Assembly (NCBI GenBank): GCA_010909165.1
Contig: MU008180.1
Coordinates: forward strand, 929,884-993,883
Direction: 5' to 3'
From: Anthoceros angustus
Taxonomy: Eukaryota; Streptophyta; Anthocerotopsida; Anthocerotales; Anthocerotaceae
DNA: 64,000 nucleotides
Part shown: positions 46,169 through 58,590 of the stretch, in pieces
How positions within the stretch are numbered: position 1 is the stretch's first letter
How the letters are laid out: each line of letters opens with the position of its first letter
Program-made: the position numbers and the translations under genes
Notes under the pieces: generated by a model
Database searches by the model: none
What the model was told of the DNA's origin: nothing
Seen by the model: only the letters and a program-made list of their open reading frames with translations

Positions 46169-47407
46169 CTATATACGCCGCCGCTTATTTCCACGACTAT
46201 TAGAGATTTCATCACAACCAATTTCTTTAATTCTTTTAATATCTTTAGTGTCCTTCTTCTTTCGTAATTCCTCGGAAATTTCATGACAATCAATTTCTTT
46301 AATTCTTTCACCATCTTTAGTGTCCTTCTTTCCTAATTTCTTAACCTTGATTACTTTAGCTTCCTTCGTCCGCGGCTTATTTTCACTATTGATAGGCATT
46401 TCATCTGAACTAACTCTTTTTAAAGCTTTACAATTCATCTTCTCTTTAGTGTTCTTCTCCTCTTGTAATTTCTTAACCTTGATGACTTTAGCTTCCTTGG
46501 TCCGCGGCTTATTTTCACTATTGATAGGCATTTCATCAGAACTAACTCTTATTAAAGCTTTACAATTCATCTTCTCTTTGGTGTTCTTCTCCTCTTGTAA
46601 TTTCTTAACCTCGATAACCTTAGCTTTCTTCTTTTGTCGTAATTCCTCAATAAGCTTGGCAGCTTCCTTCTTTTGTCGCAATTCCTCAATTTTTATTTTC
46701 TCTGGAAAATCCTCAATTTTCTCTTTTTGCATGATAAGCTTGGCAGCTTCCTTCTTTTGTCGCAATACCTCAATTTTTATTTTCTCTGGAAAATCCTCAA
46801 TTTTCTCTTTTTGCATGTCCTGAAGAATTTGCATCTTGACCTTAAATGCCTCAGCTTTGTATTTTTGTCGTTTTTCCACAGAACGCAACATTCGGTAGAG
46901 AGCATTTACTGTCAATGGGAATGGCCCATTATTTAAAGACAATCTGAATCTATGATAAGATTCTGGCAACTTTTGGAGAATGAAATTTATTTTTGTCGCC
47001 TCAGTAAATGGTTTACCAACACTTTGTATATCATCCATAATAGAAGAAAATTCCTTTATAAACTCCCTGATAGATTGCAAGGGTTTCATCTTCAAATTAT
47101 AGAGTCGCGCTAATACCTTGTGTCTATAGGTAGAACGCAGAGCACTCCAAACTTCTGCGGAAGTCTTCTTTCCAATAATTTGACCATTACACTGATTCTC
47201 AATTGACGAAGTCAAGAAGTCATAAGCCTTGTCTTCTTTCTTTTGCCAATCAGCTTGTTCAACAGTACCTTGTCTTGGACATACCTCATTACCATTAATA
47301 ACAGCCCATTCATTTGTGAGAAAAGCTCGGACCTCAAGTTGCCACGCTGGAAAATTATTCCCATTATACTTGGGAACACAATACATAACATTATTATCCA
47401 AAGCCAT
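46169..47407 (-). CDS. gag-like protein of Copia type, gag only, with amplified charged repeats
   Basis: An intact 412-codon ORF. The N-terminal 200 residues follow the Copia gag/UBN2 pattern: YNGNNFPAWQLEVRAFL, VWSALRSTYRHK, LYNLKMKPLQSIREFI, INFILQKLPESYHRFR. Behind it there is no CCHC zinc knuckle, protease, integrase or reverse transcriptase. Instead the tail is built of Lys/Glu-rich repeats: two 28-residue units (84-bp period, 46651-46818) and about two 44-residue units (132-bp period, 46335-46600), ending NKRRRI, a basic cluster. No flanking LTRs or tRNA-Met primer site were found. It may be a gag-only (TR-GAG-like) element that lost its LTRs, or a domesticated gag. The frame is undamaged, unlike other mobile DNA in this window. 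Confidence 0.75.
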   Translation of the reverse strand: MALDNNVMYCVPKYNGNNFPAWQLEVRAFLTNEWAVINGNEVCPRQGTVEQADWQKKEDKAYDFLTSSIENQCNGQIIGKKTSAEVWSALRSTYRHKVLARLYNLKMKPLQSIREFIKEFSSIMDDIQSVGKPFTEATKINFILQKLPESYHRFRLSLNNGPFPLTVNALYRMLRSVEKRQKYKAEAFKVKMQILQDMQKEKIEDFPEKIKIEVLRQKKEAAKLIMQKEKIEDFPEKIKIEELRQKKEAAKLIEELRQKKKAKVIEVKKLQEEKNTKEKMNCKALIRVSSDEMPINSENKPRTKEAKVIKVKKLQEEKNTKEKMNCKALKRVSSDEMPINSENKPRTKEAKVIKVKKLGKKDTKDGERIKEIDCHEISEELRKKKDTKDIKRIKEIGCDEISNSRGNKRRRI

Positions 47408-49134
47408 TAAGAAAAAGTAATAAGACTAGGTACTCTTAAAAATATAGATAACGATACTTATAGAGTAAGTAGAGTAGGGCTTTTCTTAAAGATGTCTTAT
47501 AGTAGATGGGTCACACCATCTCTACTAGTTCTGTATAATATATATATATAGTAAGGAACCATGCATGAGAGGCTTGCAAGCTTGGGATTTAAGTTAGTAA
47601 GAACGAGGTTAGTGGGAAAAGTAAGCCTTTCTATTTAAGGTGAACCCTAGAAATTCATTCTAGCACTTGCATCCCACTCTTATTGAGCATAAGATTGGGG
47701 TGTCTAGATGCTATGGGAGCCTAGAGTGTGTACCTAGAAAGGAGTTGTGACGAGGAGACCGAGGGGAAAGAGCTATGCACCTAGCTGGGGCAAAGATAAG
47801 GAGCTCTATCTGATCTCTCATGTACTCTTGCTATAGTAAAGAGCAGCAATAGAGGTGCTGCCTGCGAGCTGTCGTATGGAAGGACGGTGGGCTACTTGGA
47901 GGCCTAGTGCTGGCATCTAGTGTGTATTGTTGCTCTTAACCAGGTGCTTGCCTTCCTTGCAAGAAAGGGGGTGTTACTTATATTTTATATAGGGGTTGAA
48001 TATTCGTAACCTAGAGTGTACTAGGTCGAAGTTGAATATGCCTAGTTTAAAATCTACTTATAGCGATAACTCCATATAGTATACCAATAGCCATTAAAAA
48101 AGAAAATATAGTACATAATTACTTATAAGAGGATTCGGTATAATGGTTCTATTTACTTGACTACCTAGTAGATGTGACCATCTTTTACCTACTCGTGATG
48201 TGTGAGCCGTTGAAGGTGGGGTGGTGGTCGAACGTCCCTGGTGATCGATTCATCGACTTTGTGGCTTCTATAGACTGTTCATATGCTCTTATCGGCTTTG
48301 GACGAGAATTTCAGTCCTATTTCGGAAGATCGCGTTGTGCTTGATAGTGCTTGATTGAACCCGCAGTCGTTCCGAGCTTTGCTCGTCGACATACGCTCCT
48401 CCTTAAGGGAAGTGGTATAATTCCTCGGCCTGGCAGTGAAGGTCTGTCTTCCTGCTGGGATTCGTTTGGCTCTCGTTTTCAGTTCTAAGTAGCTCCCTTT
48501 GTATCCGGCGGTAATTCGTCATTCTTACTCTAATAGACCTCTCGCTGCAGTTCACGAACATATACAACAGGAGTTTGTAGGACTCCGCGGACAGGCTGGA
48601 CTCATGGAAGCGAAATGTTCGGAAACCAGTGCTGAAACCGTGGAGGACCTTCATGCTTCCAAATCACTTTGTTATGCAGTCCGGAAACCCTGTGTACGGT
48701 GTACTCATTCCGTGTTGTTCATATCCTGCCGGGAACGTCCCAGTTTTTCGCATATTTCACCAACTCAGGGGCCAGGTCGCTTTAAGTCTGTCCTTTCACG
48801 CTTATGAAGTAAGGTCCCTTTGCATGACCTGGATTTCATGATCTCGCCGTCGTGGATTTGGAGACACTGCACACGACAATGGCATCGTGCCATGTTTTTC
48901 GATAGGACTTCATGGACGGAAGCATGAAGGATCTAAGTAGTGGATAATCCTCGTAAACGGGCGAAGGATTTTGTTTGCAACAAGTAGCCATGTCTTGATG
49001 GTAGTAGGGTCGCTGTGCTGTCCAGGAGCGAGGAGGTCAAGGACTTCAGTTCAGCATCTTCCTGAGGCAAATACCCAGGGCCAGTCAGTACGGGACTTCT
49101 GACGGGGGATTTGAGGGTTAAAGATGCAGATGTA
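47408..49134. other. intergenic between gag-like ORF and VPS35L
   Basis: AT-rich in the left half, without an open frame of note. The right half has short ORFs of up to about 100 codons on either strand with no recognisable motif; part is probably the VPS35L 3' UTR. Confidence 0.4.
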
Positions 49135-52100
49135 CTACGACATGACAACCTGCGGTGTACAGGGACTGGGACTCACCTGGAATACGAGAAGTAGTGTGTT
49201 GCATACGTCCAATATTTCATTTCCTCGTTGCATCTGTTCATCGGTTGGTTCAGGGAAGATACCGAAGAGAACATAGAACAGAGATATATAATAGGGTAGG
49301 GTCCTGCGGATGATGTCTCACCTGGGCACCTGGTTCGTCAATAGCAACAACAAGTCTCTCCACAAGATCGCGAGAGATGGTGCTTAGTTCTTCAATATAT
49401 GTTGGGTCTCCGTAATAGAGGCTGTCATTACTGTCAACCTGTTTGAACATAATCCATCAACACAATTCAGGAGCAAATCATCAATCTACACAGGTTCACT
49501 TGCCGGAAACTCCTCTCCAAAACAATGTACCTGGTCGTTTTCTACATGATAAGGTAAGGCCTCTTGAGAAAGTGCCGCAACAGTACAAAGGAGGCCACAA
49601 AGAACCTGAATTTTCCTCCGCCCTGGTGTGAGCCTGATAACGTGGCAAATGTGGTAAGTTGCAAGAATCGAATGCACTTATACAAAGCAGACAGAGAGTT
49701 TCGGATTTGTTTTAGAATCGAATGCACTAATACGAAGCAAACAGAGAGTTTCACATTTGTTTTAGTGAGATTACCATGGATGAGTTTCTAGAACAGTCAG
49801 CAAGCCCTTGAGAATATATACAGCTCCAAGCTCAGGGTGTCCTGTTTCAATCAGTTGATTTGGAAAAGGATCAGAGTACACAAAAACCAACAAGCCTGTG
49901 ACATCAAAAGCAATCCGCCTACACAGAGGGTGTTGTCTGAGGATAATACCAGGAGCCAAAATGAGAAAGGACGAAAGCTTCTGAAGAAAAACAACAACTT
50001 CCTCAGCTGACTCCTTAGTCCGCTCTGCTGTCAGACGACAGCACTTCCACTGAGAATCCATGTTCATCAGCGCAATAAATTCATGGACCACAGTTAAGCA
50101 ATTCTATTTAAGCATCTCTAGCTGGGCCTTCCACATTTACGCCATGAATTTGCATTACCATCCTCGCTTTGCACCTCCTGTAAGCTCGTTATTGCACTCT
50201 TCACAAGCCCATCACAGTGAGAGAGCAATGCATTTAACAATGCCACCTGCCATAAAAACCCACATACTTCAGGACACCAGTTCTTACTCGAAAATGAATA
50301 CGGCTCACCAGGCACTCACCTCTGCAGTTTCTAGAAACAGGTTGGCGCGATTGATGAGGCTGTTAACAGATGGTATGGTGATCTCATTGAAAGTCACACA
50401 AGCTTTTACAAACTCCGAAGTGCGATGTGTGTGAAAACCTTTCACTAACTTCAGAGCACGAATGGCAAGCCAGTTGCTGGCATGTATCACTGTAACCTGC
50501 AATGCAAATTATCAATGAACAACTAACTTCGAAAACAGAGGAACTACCTGTGCTAGTTGACAAGGCAGCTGCTCACAGTTAGAAAACAGTATTCTCTGGC
50601 TTACAGTGACCTCTGTCGACACACGTAGAAGAGCATTGTGCTCGTGCCTTAAATACATGCTAACTGACACACAACCAGCTTGCCACAGCTACAAGGCTCT
50701 CACTTCTAGTACGACCAGCCCTCAGCAAGCTTGTAGAACATGAACAAAAAGAGCAAATACATGGGTAACCAGGAGCATAGACCTACCCGAAGAGAATCCA
50801 TGTTCGAGAATGTTGCTCGACAGTCTACCAGGAAAGCAAGGTGTTGCTCCAAATCTCGTCCAAAATCAACCTGTTTGACAAACTAAGGTTTAGCTACAAA
50901 CTTTGACCCACAGACATTAAAGGTGCATTACAACCATGCTCTATCCTCGATTGAGTTATTGAAGACTCAGACAGAAAAGATGGGCCATGTGCATACAAGG
51001 TGCAGCTGGTGTGTAGTATATCAATCTGACAAGCCCACAAGACGTCCTGCAAATTCTTACATCCACAAGCTTTCAGATAATTGGACATGCCGTACCAGCT
51101 GGACAAAACGGACAATCAGCCTAGTTATCTGCCGTCGATCATCATCACTGCTGAGACTGTCAAGTGAGTCGTGAAGAACCTTGGAAAGCTCAAAAATGAA
51201 GTGCCTGGTCACTGGGTCACGGAAACTCTGGTTGTTCCTGAAGAGAAACATTTTCCAAAAGAGCAGAAAGTGAAACTGTCATCAAGAGCCGCTCCTGATA
51301 TGCCCCCACGTTCTAGCACATTTCCATCGTTACCCCAAATTCAAGTACATACAAGCAGTTGACAGAAAAGCCACCTGGAGACCGAATTCATTATTCGCTT
51401 GTAGACTGATATTCGAGTATCACCGTAGAAAACATCAAGAAGTCCAACAAAATGGTCCTAAAACCAAGTTCAAGCATGTGAGGATATAAACTTGAACTCT
51501 CAATACTGAAGGATAAAGGTTTCTTGCATGCAGATTTCTAGGCATTTCAGTCTGCTCACTCAGAATGTTAGTCTTATGCAAGTGCAACCTAACAGCATAG
51601 AATGAAACGGCAAGAAATTACCAGGGTTAACAGATGCGTAAGATCTGTGTAGTGTGTCACCAACTTGAATACTATTGACTCCAAGAGTGCAAGAACAGTG
51701 TCATTGGTTTCATCTTTCGTTACATGTTTCATAATGTCCCTCAGTATCACATTAAGTTCAACCTCCTGTTTCAGAGCAACATGTAAGATATCCGAGGGCA
51801 AAAGAGCAGCCAGAAAGAACTGCTGATAACTAAGAATAAGAACATGTACAGTGCAGTTCTGTAGGATGTAGTCCGTGAAAGCATCAGCTACTGACAAGTA
51901 ATCTGTCAGCTCTGTGTACTTCATGACAACCTACAGAAGATAAAATAAACACTTCATCAGGCACATACATGGGTATAGCAAACAAGACTCAACCAGAGGA
52001 AGGGAGAAGAAAAGTGTGCAACCTTCCACACATTATTCAAGACAGGAAGCCTGAATTCCCTTGGAGGGCTGCATTCACAAAGTTTGGTGCCAAGCAATCT

Positions 52101-54741
52101 GTAATTTAAATGCTGGGCAATGCAGTCAACAGAGGAAGTTATCATAAACCCGTGTGGTTGTTAGCCTTGAGCATCATCAAAAAACTGGAGCAGAGGATCT
52201 CCATAGCGAGAGCAGTTCACTGCTCACCTGTGCCATGGAGAGATCTTCAGAGCTTTGAACAAATTTTGAGAGAGACAATGAGTGGTTTCCAACAAAAGTG
52301 GCAGGCAACTGCTTCAGTACATGATGGACCACAACAGATACAGGAGCAGCCTGTGCTCCGTTTCCTGAACCAACATGGCCACCAAAAGCTTGTAAAATCA
52401 GGTTCATTTGCTCCTGCAAAGTCACAAACATGCTACCTTAGAAGGGGCCTAAAATCATAGACCAAGAACTCTATAAAGCAGCAGCTTGCAGCAGAGTCAT
52501 TCACCTGGTTGGCATCCTTGAAGATACAGTGTATCATCCACTCAATGGCTGGTTCTATCAACATCAGATAAAGCCGGCGATCAACTCCAGCCTTATGATC
52601 AAATTCGCCACCAAGTGCTCTCCTAAAGAGAAGCAAGTAGTCATTTAGGCCGCTGATGAGATACCCTGTTTGAGACAAGGAAGCCAATTACTGCCCCAAA
52701 GCAAGTAAATAATTCCTAGAGAAGCAGATCACACCAAGTAGGGGCTTCATCCAGAGCACCTAGGCCTTTAACCCTCATGCCAGAAACTACTCAAATTCTA
52801 GCAAAATACACAACCTCGATTGCCTCGAGGGATAGCTGCTGGCACTGGCAACCCCCAAATGCTGGTAATCGCACAATATGTCTTCATTGCGTCAGTTGGG
52901 CCTGGCCGCCCATTAACAGCTCACATTAAAGCAACCAGGCGAACCACTCTTAACACTTCCAGGACTACAAAACTACAGCAGCCTGGGATATGGGGGCAGG
53001 CTATAATACATGCAAGCCTGTGCTTCGGGAGATTAGATGAGTGAAGTTACCAGTCTCCAAAGGGATCAGAGCTTGACCCCTACGGGCTAGATAGACACGA
53101 GCGTACGCAGCAGCCAAAGGATCGGCCAACCCCCTCATCATGCTATTCAAACGCTGGAAGGAAGACACAGGAGGGTCCCGCTCCATAAATTGCATGCATC
53201 GCAGAATGGCAACTTCAAGATATCTGCCAAATCCATATTCCAAAAATGACTGGATAAGACTCTGGCCTTCTTTGTTTTATCAATGTCACAACCGCCAGAA
53301 CCATTGTGCAACATCTTTTAAAGAAGAATCGGCAGACATGTGGACACTGACAGCTCCATACATGCGGGGAAGGAGTTCCCGAATGGACCCAATCTTGAAA
53401 AACCAATTTCCACACGTGTCCTTTGCTTCCTGGCGAACATCCTCTGAGGTCCAGTTCACTACAGGCACCATTGAAACAAACAATTGAGTCTTAGGCTATC
53501 GATGGTAAACGACATTTCTCATCCATACCATCAAAGGCCTCTTTGATGTGAAATAGCAAGATATCCGTTTCTTTGTTTATACACAAAGCTTTACTGATAC
53601 CTGGAAGCTGCTGAATCACGTTGCCACTTTCATCCGTCTCAGCCTTTTTCTTTAAGCGATTCCAGACCAAGTTTCCAACGGTGTCCATGACATCTGTGAC
53701 CAACACAAACAAGGTTGGATAGAATTGCGGTACTGAAGTGTCTGACAGCAGTTTGGCAACCTGCCAGAATTTGAAAAATCAGTGTCAACCATGTGCAGCT
53801 TCCGCAGCATCTTCAATTCACCAGATATCGAAGGCAATAATGAAGCGCTTACTTTAATGGACAGTCTCAGGGCAGCAACTCTCTCCTCGTTCAGCCAAGC
53901 CTGAGCAATTTCATCCTTCAATTCCTTCAGCCGTGTCACATACTCCTGCTGGGACAAGATCTTGACATCCTCACGAGCATGGCTGTCCGGGTCTTCCAAC
54001 TCCTCCAGGCGTGCAGCAATCAGAGACTTGCCTCTCCCTGCACCAAAGAGGAAACCATACAACTTAACACAACTGCTCCCCATATCTGCTGCGTGAAAAA
54101 GAACAAAGATGTCCTTGGCCTCTGCACAACCTTTCGGCTCCTTGGAAACGATGTCAAAAGTCTGCAAAGAGAAACCGGAAGTCAGTCAGCAAGCTCCAAC
54201 ACCTTCAATACACTGCCTTCCACTAGAATTCAGCCAAGGGAGCTGACTTACAGCAGACACTGTAATGGTCCCTGTCCAGCTAAATCTCTGCATAATTGAC
54301 AGCTTGGTGGCATCCCATTCTGCGGCTGCTGCATCCGCCTGCTGATCCGATGCTGGCTTGGGGCCGCGTCGTGACGGTCTCGACAGTGGTTGAACATCGT
54401 CTATGGATGAAGCTCCTTGCCACGAACTGGACCGCAGGGGATCATCGAACGAACTCTCCTGCGGCTTGATCTCCTCCGGCTGAAAGGAGTGAACCCAGAA
54501 TTAAGTCACGTCACAACACTCCCGCACCCACAATCGAAAAAGGCCGCTTTCGGCAACAAGGTGTGGGCGCCCAAACCTCGGCAACGGAGGCTCCCCCGGA
54601 CGCACTGCGGTGACGGCCCTTGTGCAGCCCACCAGATCTACCCACAAGAGGATGATCCAGGGCGGGCTCCCTGCGCAGGGTACAGAGTGCTTCCTCGGCC
54701 GCGTACTCCCGCTGCCGGTGCTGCATCGCGAACTGCGGCAT
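49135..54741 (-). CDS. VPS35L: VPS35L, Retriever complex subunit
   Basis: Alpha-solenoid scaffold of the Retriever cargo-recycling complex on endosomes, acting with VPS26C and VPS29. Many small exons; start ATG at 54741 ([20 protein letters not shown]), exon 2 at 54479-54252 ([12 protein letters not shown]), and a likely end VVMS-stop at 49135. Family blocks appear in order on the minus strand: [134 protein letters not shown] and [19 protein letters not shown]. These match VPS35L rather than retromer VPS35. Length is close to the usual 900-1000 residues. Exact borders of the roughly 15-20 exons were not all resolved. Divergent from APH1, with 115 bp between starts. Confidence 0.88.
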
Positions 54742-54856
54742 GCTGCCCGCATCCGCACCTTAGGCTGAGAACAACTCCACCCGAGCCACCTCCTATTACT
54801 GCATTTCGGAAACGAGGATGCACGGGACGTGAAGCTGCGATCAGAGCTGGAGCGAG
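54742..54856. promoter_or_regulatory. short bidirectional promoter, VPS35L/APH1
   Basis: 115 bp between divergent start codons, with no TATA box evident. Both genes are housekeeping endomembrane genes. The role is inferred from position. Confidence 0.5.
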
Positions 54857-55630
54857 ATGACTGCTGCCGCGGGAGCGGGATACACGTTGCTGGCGCTGGG
54901 CCCTGCCGCAGCGCTCTTCGTCACAGTCATCGCCCACAAGCCGTTTCTGGTGATCACAGTGCTCTCCAGCGCGCTGATTTGGCTCGTGAGCTTGATCTGC
55001 ATCTCGGCCTTCTGGCGGGCCTTTCTGCCTGCATCGACGGACCCCTGGCTCTACGCCTTCATCCTCGTCTCAGCCGTGGGGGCCCAGGAGGCGGTGCGGC
55101 TCCTCTTCTGGCGGCTCTACGGGCGCCTTCTGCGAGCCTTGGACGACCTGGCCGTGAAGCTTTCCAAGCCGAAGCTCCTGCTAATTGACAACATCCAAAT
55201 TGCGCTGGCTGCAGGGCTGGGCCACGGCGTGGCGCATGTGCTCTTCTTCTGCCTCAGTTTGCTGGTTCCTGCCTACGGGCCTGCCACCTTCTACTCGGAC
55301 GCATGTCCGCGCATGCCATTGTTCCTCGTCACGGCTCTCACCTCGCTGGGTTTCCTCCTCATCCACACCTTCTCCATGATCATCGCCTTCACCGGCTACT
55401 CCGACGGCACCAAGGCTCTGCAGCTCTTCCCTCCGGGCATGCACATGCTGGCAGCTTTGCTCACTCTCGTCAACACCACCTCGCAGGGCTGCATGGTGGG
55501 TGTTCCTCTCATTCTCAGCTGCGCTGCTGTGACCCTGCTATTCTGCTGGAAAATTCTGTGGGATAAAACGGGGGAGGACGCTCATGCTCGCGCCAGCATC
55601 ATGGATCGGGTGCCAGTGACTGGGCTGTGA
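54857..55630 (+). CDS. APH1: gamma-secretase subunit APH1
   Basis: Multi-pass scaffold subunit of the gamma-secretase intramembrane protease (with presenilin, nicastrin and PEN2), in endomembranes. A single exon of 257 residues with seven hydrophobic segments. Starts MTAAAGAGYTLLALGPAAAL and has WRLYGRLLRALDDLA in the loop where family members carry a similar Arg-rich helix. GLGHGVAHVLFF carries the GxGxG-like helix motif of the family, and conserved membrane histidines fall in LLIHTFSMIIAF and PPGMHMLAALLT. Length is typical (about 250-265). The short C-terminal tail (from about residue 240) is polar. Intronless. Head to head with VPS35L. Confidence 0.92.
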   Translation: MTAAAGAGYTLLALGPAAALFVTVIAHKPFLVITVLSSALIWLVSLICISAFWRAFLPASTDPWLYAFILVSAVGAQEAVRLLFWRLYGRLLRALDDLAVKLSKPKLLLIDNIQIALAAGLGHGVAHVLFFCLSLLVPAYGPATFYSDACPRMPLFLVTALTSLGFLLIHTFSMIIAFTGYSDGTKALQLFPPGMHMLAALLTLVNTTSQGCMVGVPLILSCAAVTLLFCWKILWDKTGEDAHARASIMDRVPVTGL

Positions 55631-56098
55631 TGGGCAGGGGCTGCGATTTTCCATGCAGGAACATCTCGCCAGTTTTGGGTTGCTCTGCTCTTCTTTCGGA
55701 ACATTGATTTACATGTATGCGGTGTCAGGAGTTTTACTTGCCGCGATCCAGTCCAGTTAACAGGATGACCATGAGCTTGTTCAGGCATTCTGCAAAGACC
55801 TTGTAGCATTCGGCCACGTTATTGCATCTCGCTGAGAACGAGCACCGAATTCGGCAATCATCGTGAAAGAAGGAGCTGTGATGCTGTGATCGAACGAGTG
55901 ACTCAAGGGAGAACTGTGACAGGTTCAAGCGGCGGAAATTTACGGGCTGAGAGCTAATGGGCTGCTTCCTGGCGGTGTAGCAACTTGCAACGGCTTGACT
56001 GTTTTACTGAAGTGGCGGCCTGTATGACTCACGTCATGTACATATCCAGCCTTCAATGTTAAACAAAGCCCTACTGCGCTCCGCTGTCGGGGCCAGAA
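55631..56098. other. spacer between APH1 and the unidentified gene
   Basis: Holds the APH1 3' UTR and the presumed promoter of the next gene. Nothing else was recognised. Confidence 0.4.
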
Positions 56099-58590
56099 AT
56101 GGGCCCCGAGCCTGCCATGTTCGCCGGCTCCGCGAATTATTCCCTGGCGAACGAGGTGGCCAGTCATGCCTCCGCGGCGCTTGTGGAGGAGGGTGCATTG
56201 ATTGATGCCTTCAGGCACACAGACAGCTTTTCTTGCGTGTTTGCGGAACCAATTTTTGGGTTGGGGGAGTTTGTGTTCTGGACGATTTCTGATGAGGTGA
56301 GGATGTTGGGTTCCAGCTTCGCTCAGCTGGGTCGGTGTCGCTTGCACTGCCGGGGATGATTTTGGAATTCGCCAATGTGCGCACGAATGGAAGGAATTCT
56401 TCGTTTCTGTGGCTCACGTGAGAGTGTGGTGTTGCAGGTGGACAGGATTTGCGATGTTGTCAGGGGCTGGAGTGTGGATTTTGTTGTGCGAAGGTTGGTT
56501 TGTGTTGGCTTTTGTGGAGAATTTGGTGGGGGCGGGCCTGACGGTCTGCATTTAGGGTTGAGTCCTAGACGGGGGTCCAGTGGAAGAGGCATGTGTTTCA
56601 GTTCGCTCCATCATTAGCTAACATATGAGCTGATTGTTTGTACGTTACAACTTGCGGGCCTGTGGACATTTTCTGTTCAGGCTTCTCAGTTTCATGGTGA
56701 GGGACATCTCAATGATAGATTTGCACTCAGTGTGACAGTTGTGTCTTGTTGACAGACGTAAGTTCGATTAAGTTTTGGAAGGCCCTTAGTGTTACCGGAT
56801 GGTGCTCATTTAAGCTGACGTTTTTCATGCCTTTTTTGGTCCTCCTAGGTGTTTATTAACCCGCGGCTCAGCTGCGAGCAAAGACTCTTTCTGATGGTAC
56901 TAGTTCCTTCCAAGATTGTATAAATGGTTGGCTGGTTCTGTTTCCTGTATATTTTCCTAGCTAATGTGTATGACACCTTTGGAGCGAAATCGCAGTCCAT
57001 AACATCTAGAGCCCTAGACCAATTACTATGGCAGCGTTCTTTGGATCCAAGAGTCTTGAGGTGTGTTTTTTTCTGCATGGCTGTAGCTTCTTGGTGCTGG
57101 ACATTGTGTACAGGCTCAAAGTGTGTCTAATTTTAGAACTGTATCGGTGATGTAGAGGGATTGTGGCCCTTGCTTGCCCGAATCAAGACACAGGCTTGCT
57201 GTTTGGATATCTGGTAAGTCTGTTGGAAGTCTGACATTGCAAATGTGTGATCGGCTTTGAGCGGCAAGTACATGCTAACTCGACAAGCACCTACCTTGTG
57301 GCAGCTATCAGCATCTCCGAGCTTGCTGGCCTCATATGTACGTGTGACTGTGATGTGCAGATGGAAGTGTTTGCTGGCTTGGTTTCCAACAGCCACCTTC
57401 AGGATCCTTCTGACGTGGAGTGTGCCAGTGGTGATTCAATTGTGGCTGTTTCTTGCTCTACTCAGGTTCTGCTGTCACCTTCCTGGCTCCATTTGCTGCG
57501 CTAGTAGTGGCAGTAGCCCCTGCTTTTTGAATCGTTTCTGTAGTCATTATGTCCTATATGGGAACTATCGCAGATGGCAGAGGAGGTCAAAGTTACACAC
57601 ACGTTGTGCCAAAACTTCTGTATAGAAGAGGTCTATGTTGCAGCCATGCCTTTTCAGGTTGGTGATGCCGTTCCACCAGAATCAGCTTGTTTCAGTTGCT
57701 TTTCCCTCCTTCATGTGCCCGGATATATGCATGCTTCTAGTCGATGATATTTCTTTTCCTGATGAATTCAGGTGAGGAGAGCAGTCCTTGGAGCCCTAGC
57801 AGGTGGTGAAGATCTGAGTGACCTGGGTTGTGGGGATCTGGAAAAGAGTTCTTCTTCATATTGCACACCCATCTGCTGCATAACGCTGGAACCTTTGCTG
57901 TGCCCGGTGGGTAGATATTCAGCTAGTTCCCTTTTGACACTTCTTGAGGTCTTCGCTGAAAACGCTGAGCCCCTGTTTTTGCTGTATCCAGAACGGAGCT
58001 GTTACCTGTGATGTGGTTGCTGTTATTCAAAGAAGTCAGAAAATCCGCAAGGAACATGCTGTAAGTCCTTTGGTCCTTCCTGTCGCACCTGGGGTTTGTG
58101 TAGAACCACCTTCCTGTCCTCTGCAAAAACTCGTGCCCTTCTTGAACAGTCGGTTTGGATCTGGACTGACTTGTAACAGGCCGTTTTTGTGTGGGCAGTT
58201 TCTGTACAGGGGCAAAGCTTTGTTTGCCTGGCTGGGGACATCAACAATACCGATGCATCCCGAAACTCGGTCTCTAGTCCGGCCCACAGACATATATCGA
58301 TTATCATGATTCACTGCTTCTTTTGAAAGCACCATTTCCTAGAAAGCTGCATATTCAGAAGCCTTGTTGTACATTATTAGTTTCAGCCATGGCTTCTAGT
58401 ATGCAGGCAGGAGCAGTATTTGCAAACCATGAAACCACTATTTGATAATTGAGTCGAAACGATAGATGTCTCTTGAATCCTTCCTACTCTAACCCCTCCT
58501 TGTGGCTTGAGCAAGGAGCTAGAGGCTGTACCAGGACTGTTGTGACTGTACTTCGTACTCTGGGATACCCCGTCCAGTTTGTGGAGGTAT
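56099..58590 (+). CDS. unidentified multi-exon gene
   Basis: A chain of short open exons with good splice signals and compatible phase: 56099-56296 (MGPEPAMFAGSANYSLANEV, then DAFRHTDSFSCVFAEPIFGL), 56849-56896 (VFINPRLSCEQRLFLM), 57361-57465 (MEVFAGLVSNSHLQDPSDVE), 57574-57657 (EEVKVTHTLCQNFCIEEVYV), 57772-57910 or so (VRRAVLGALAGGEDL, YCTPICCITLEPLLCP), 57991-58059 (NGAVTCDVVAVIQRSQKIRK). A possible last exon near 58500-58590 contains LEQGARGCTRTVVTVLRTLG. The protein would have about 250-300 residues and is rich in cysteine. I do not recognise the family. The exon at 56438-56493 fits less well and may be alternative. Splice quality and conserved-looking exons argue for a real gene; the model is provisional. 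Confidence 0.55.

Noticed and set aside
45433-48200. LTRs around the gag-like ORF
   Set aside because: I compared both flanks for a shared TG...CA-bounded direct repeat and for a tRNA-Met primer site and saw neither; an alignment tool would be needed to exclude diverged LTRs.
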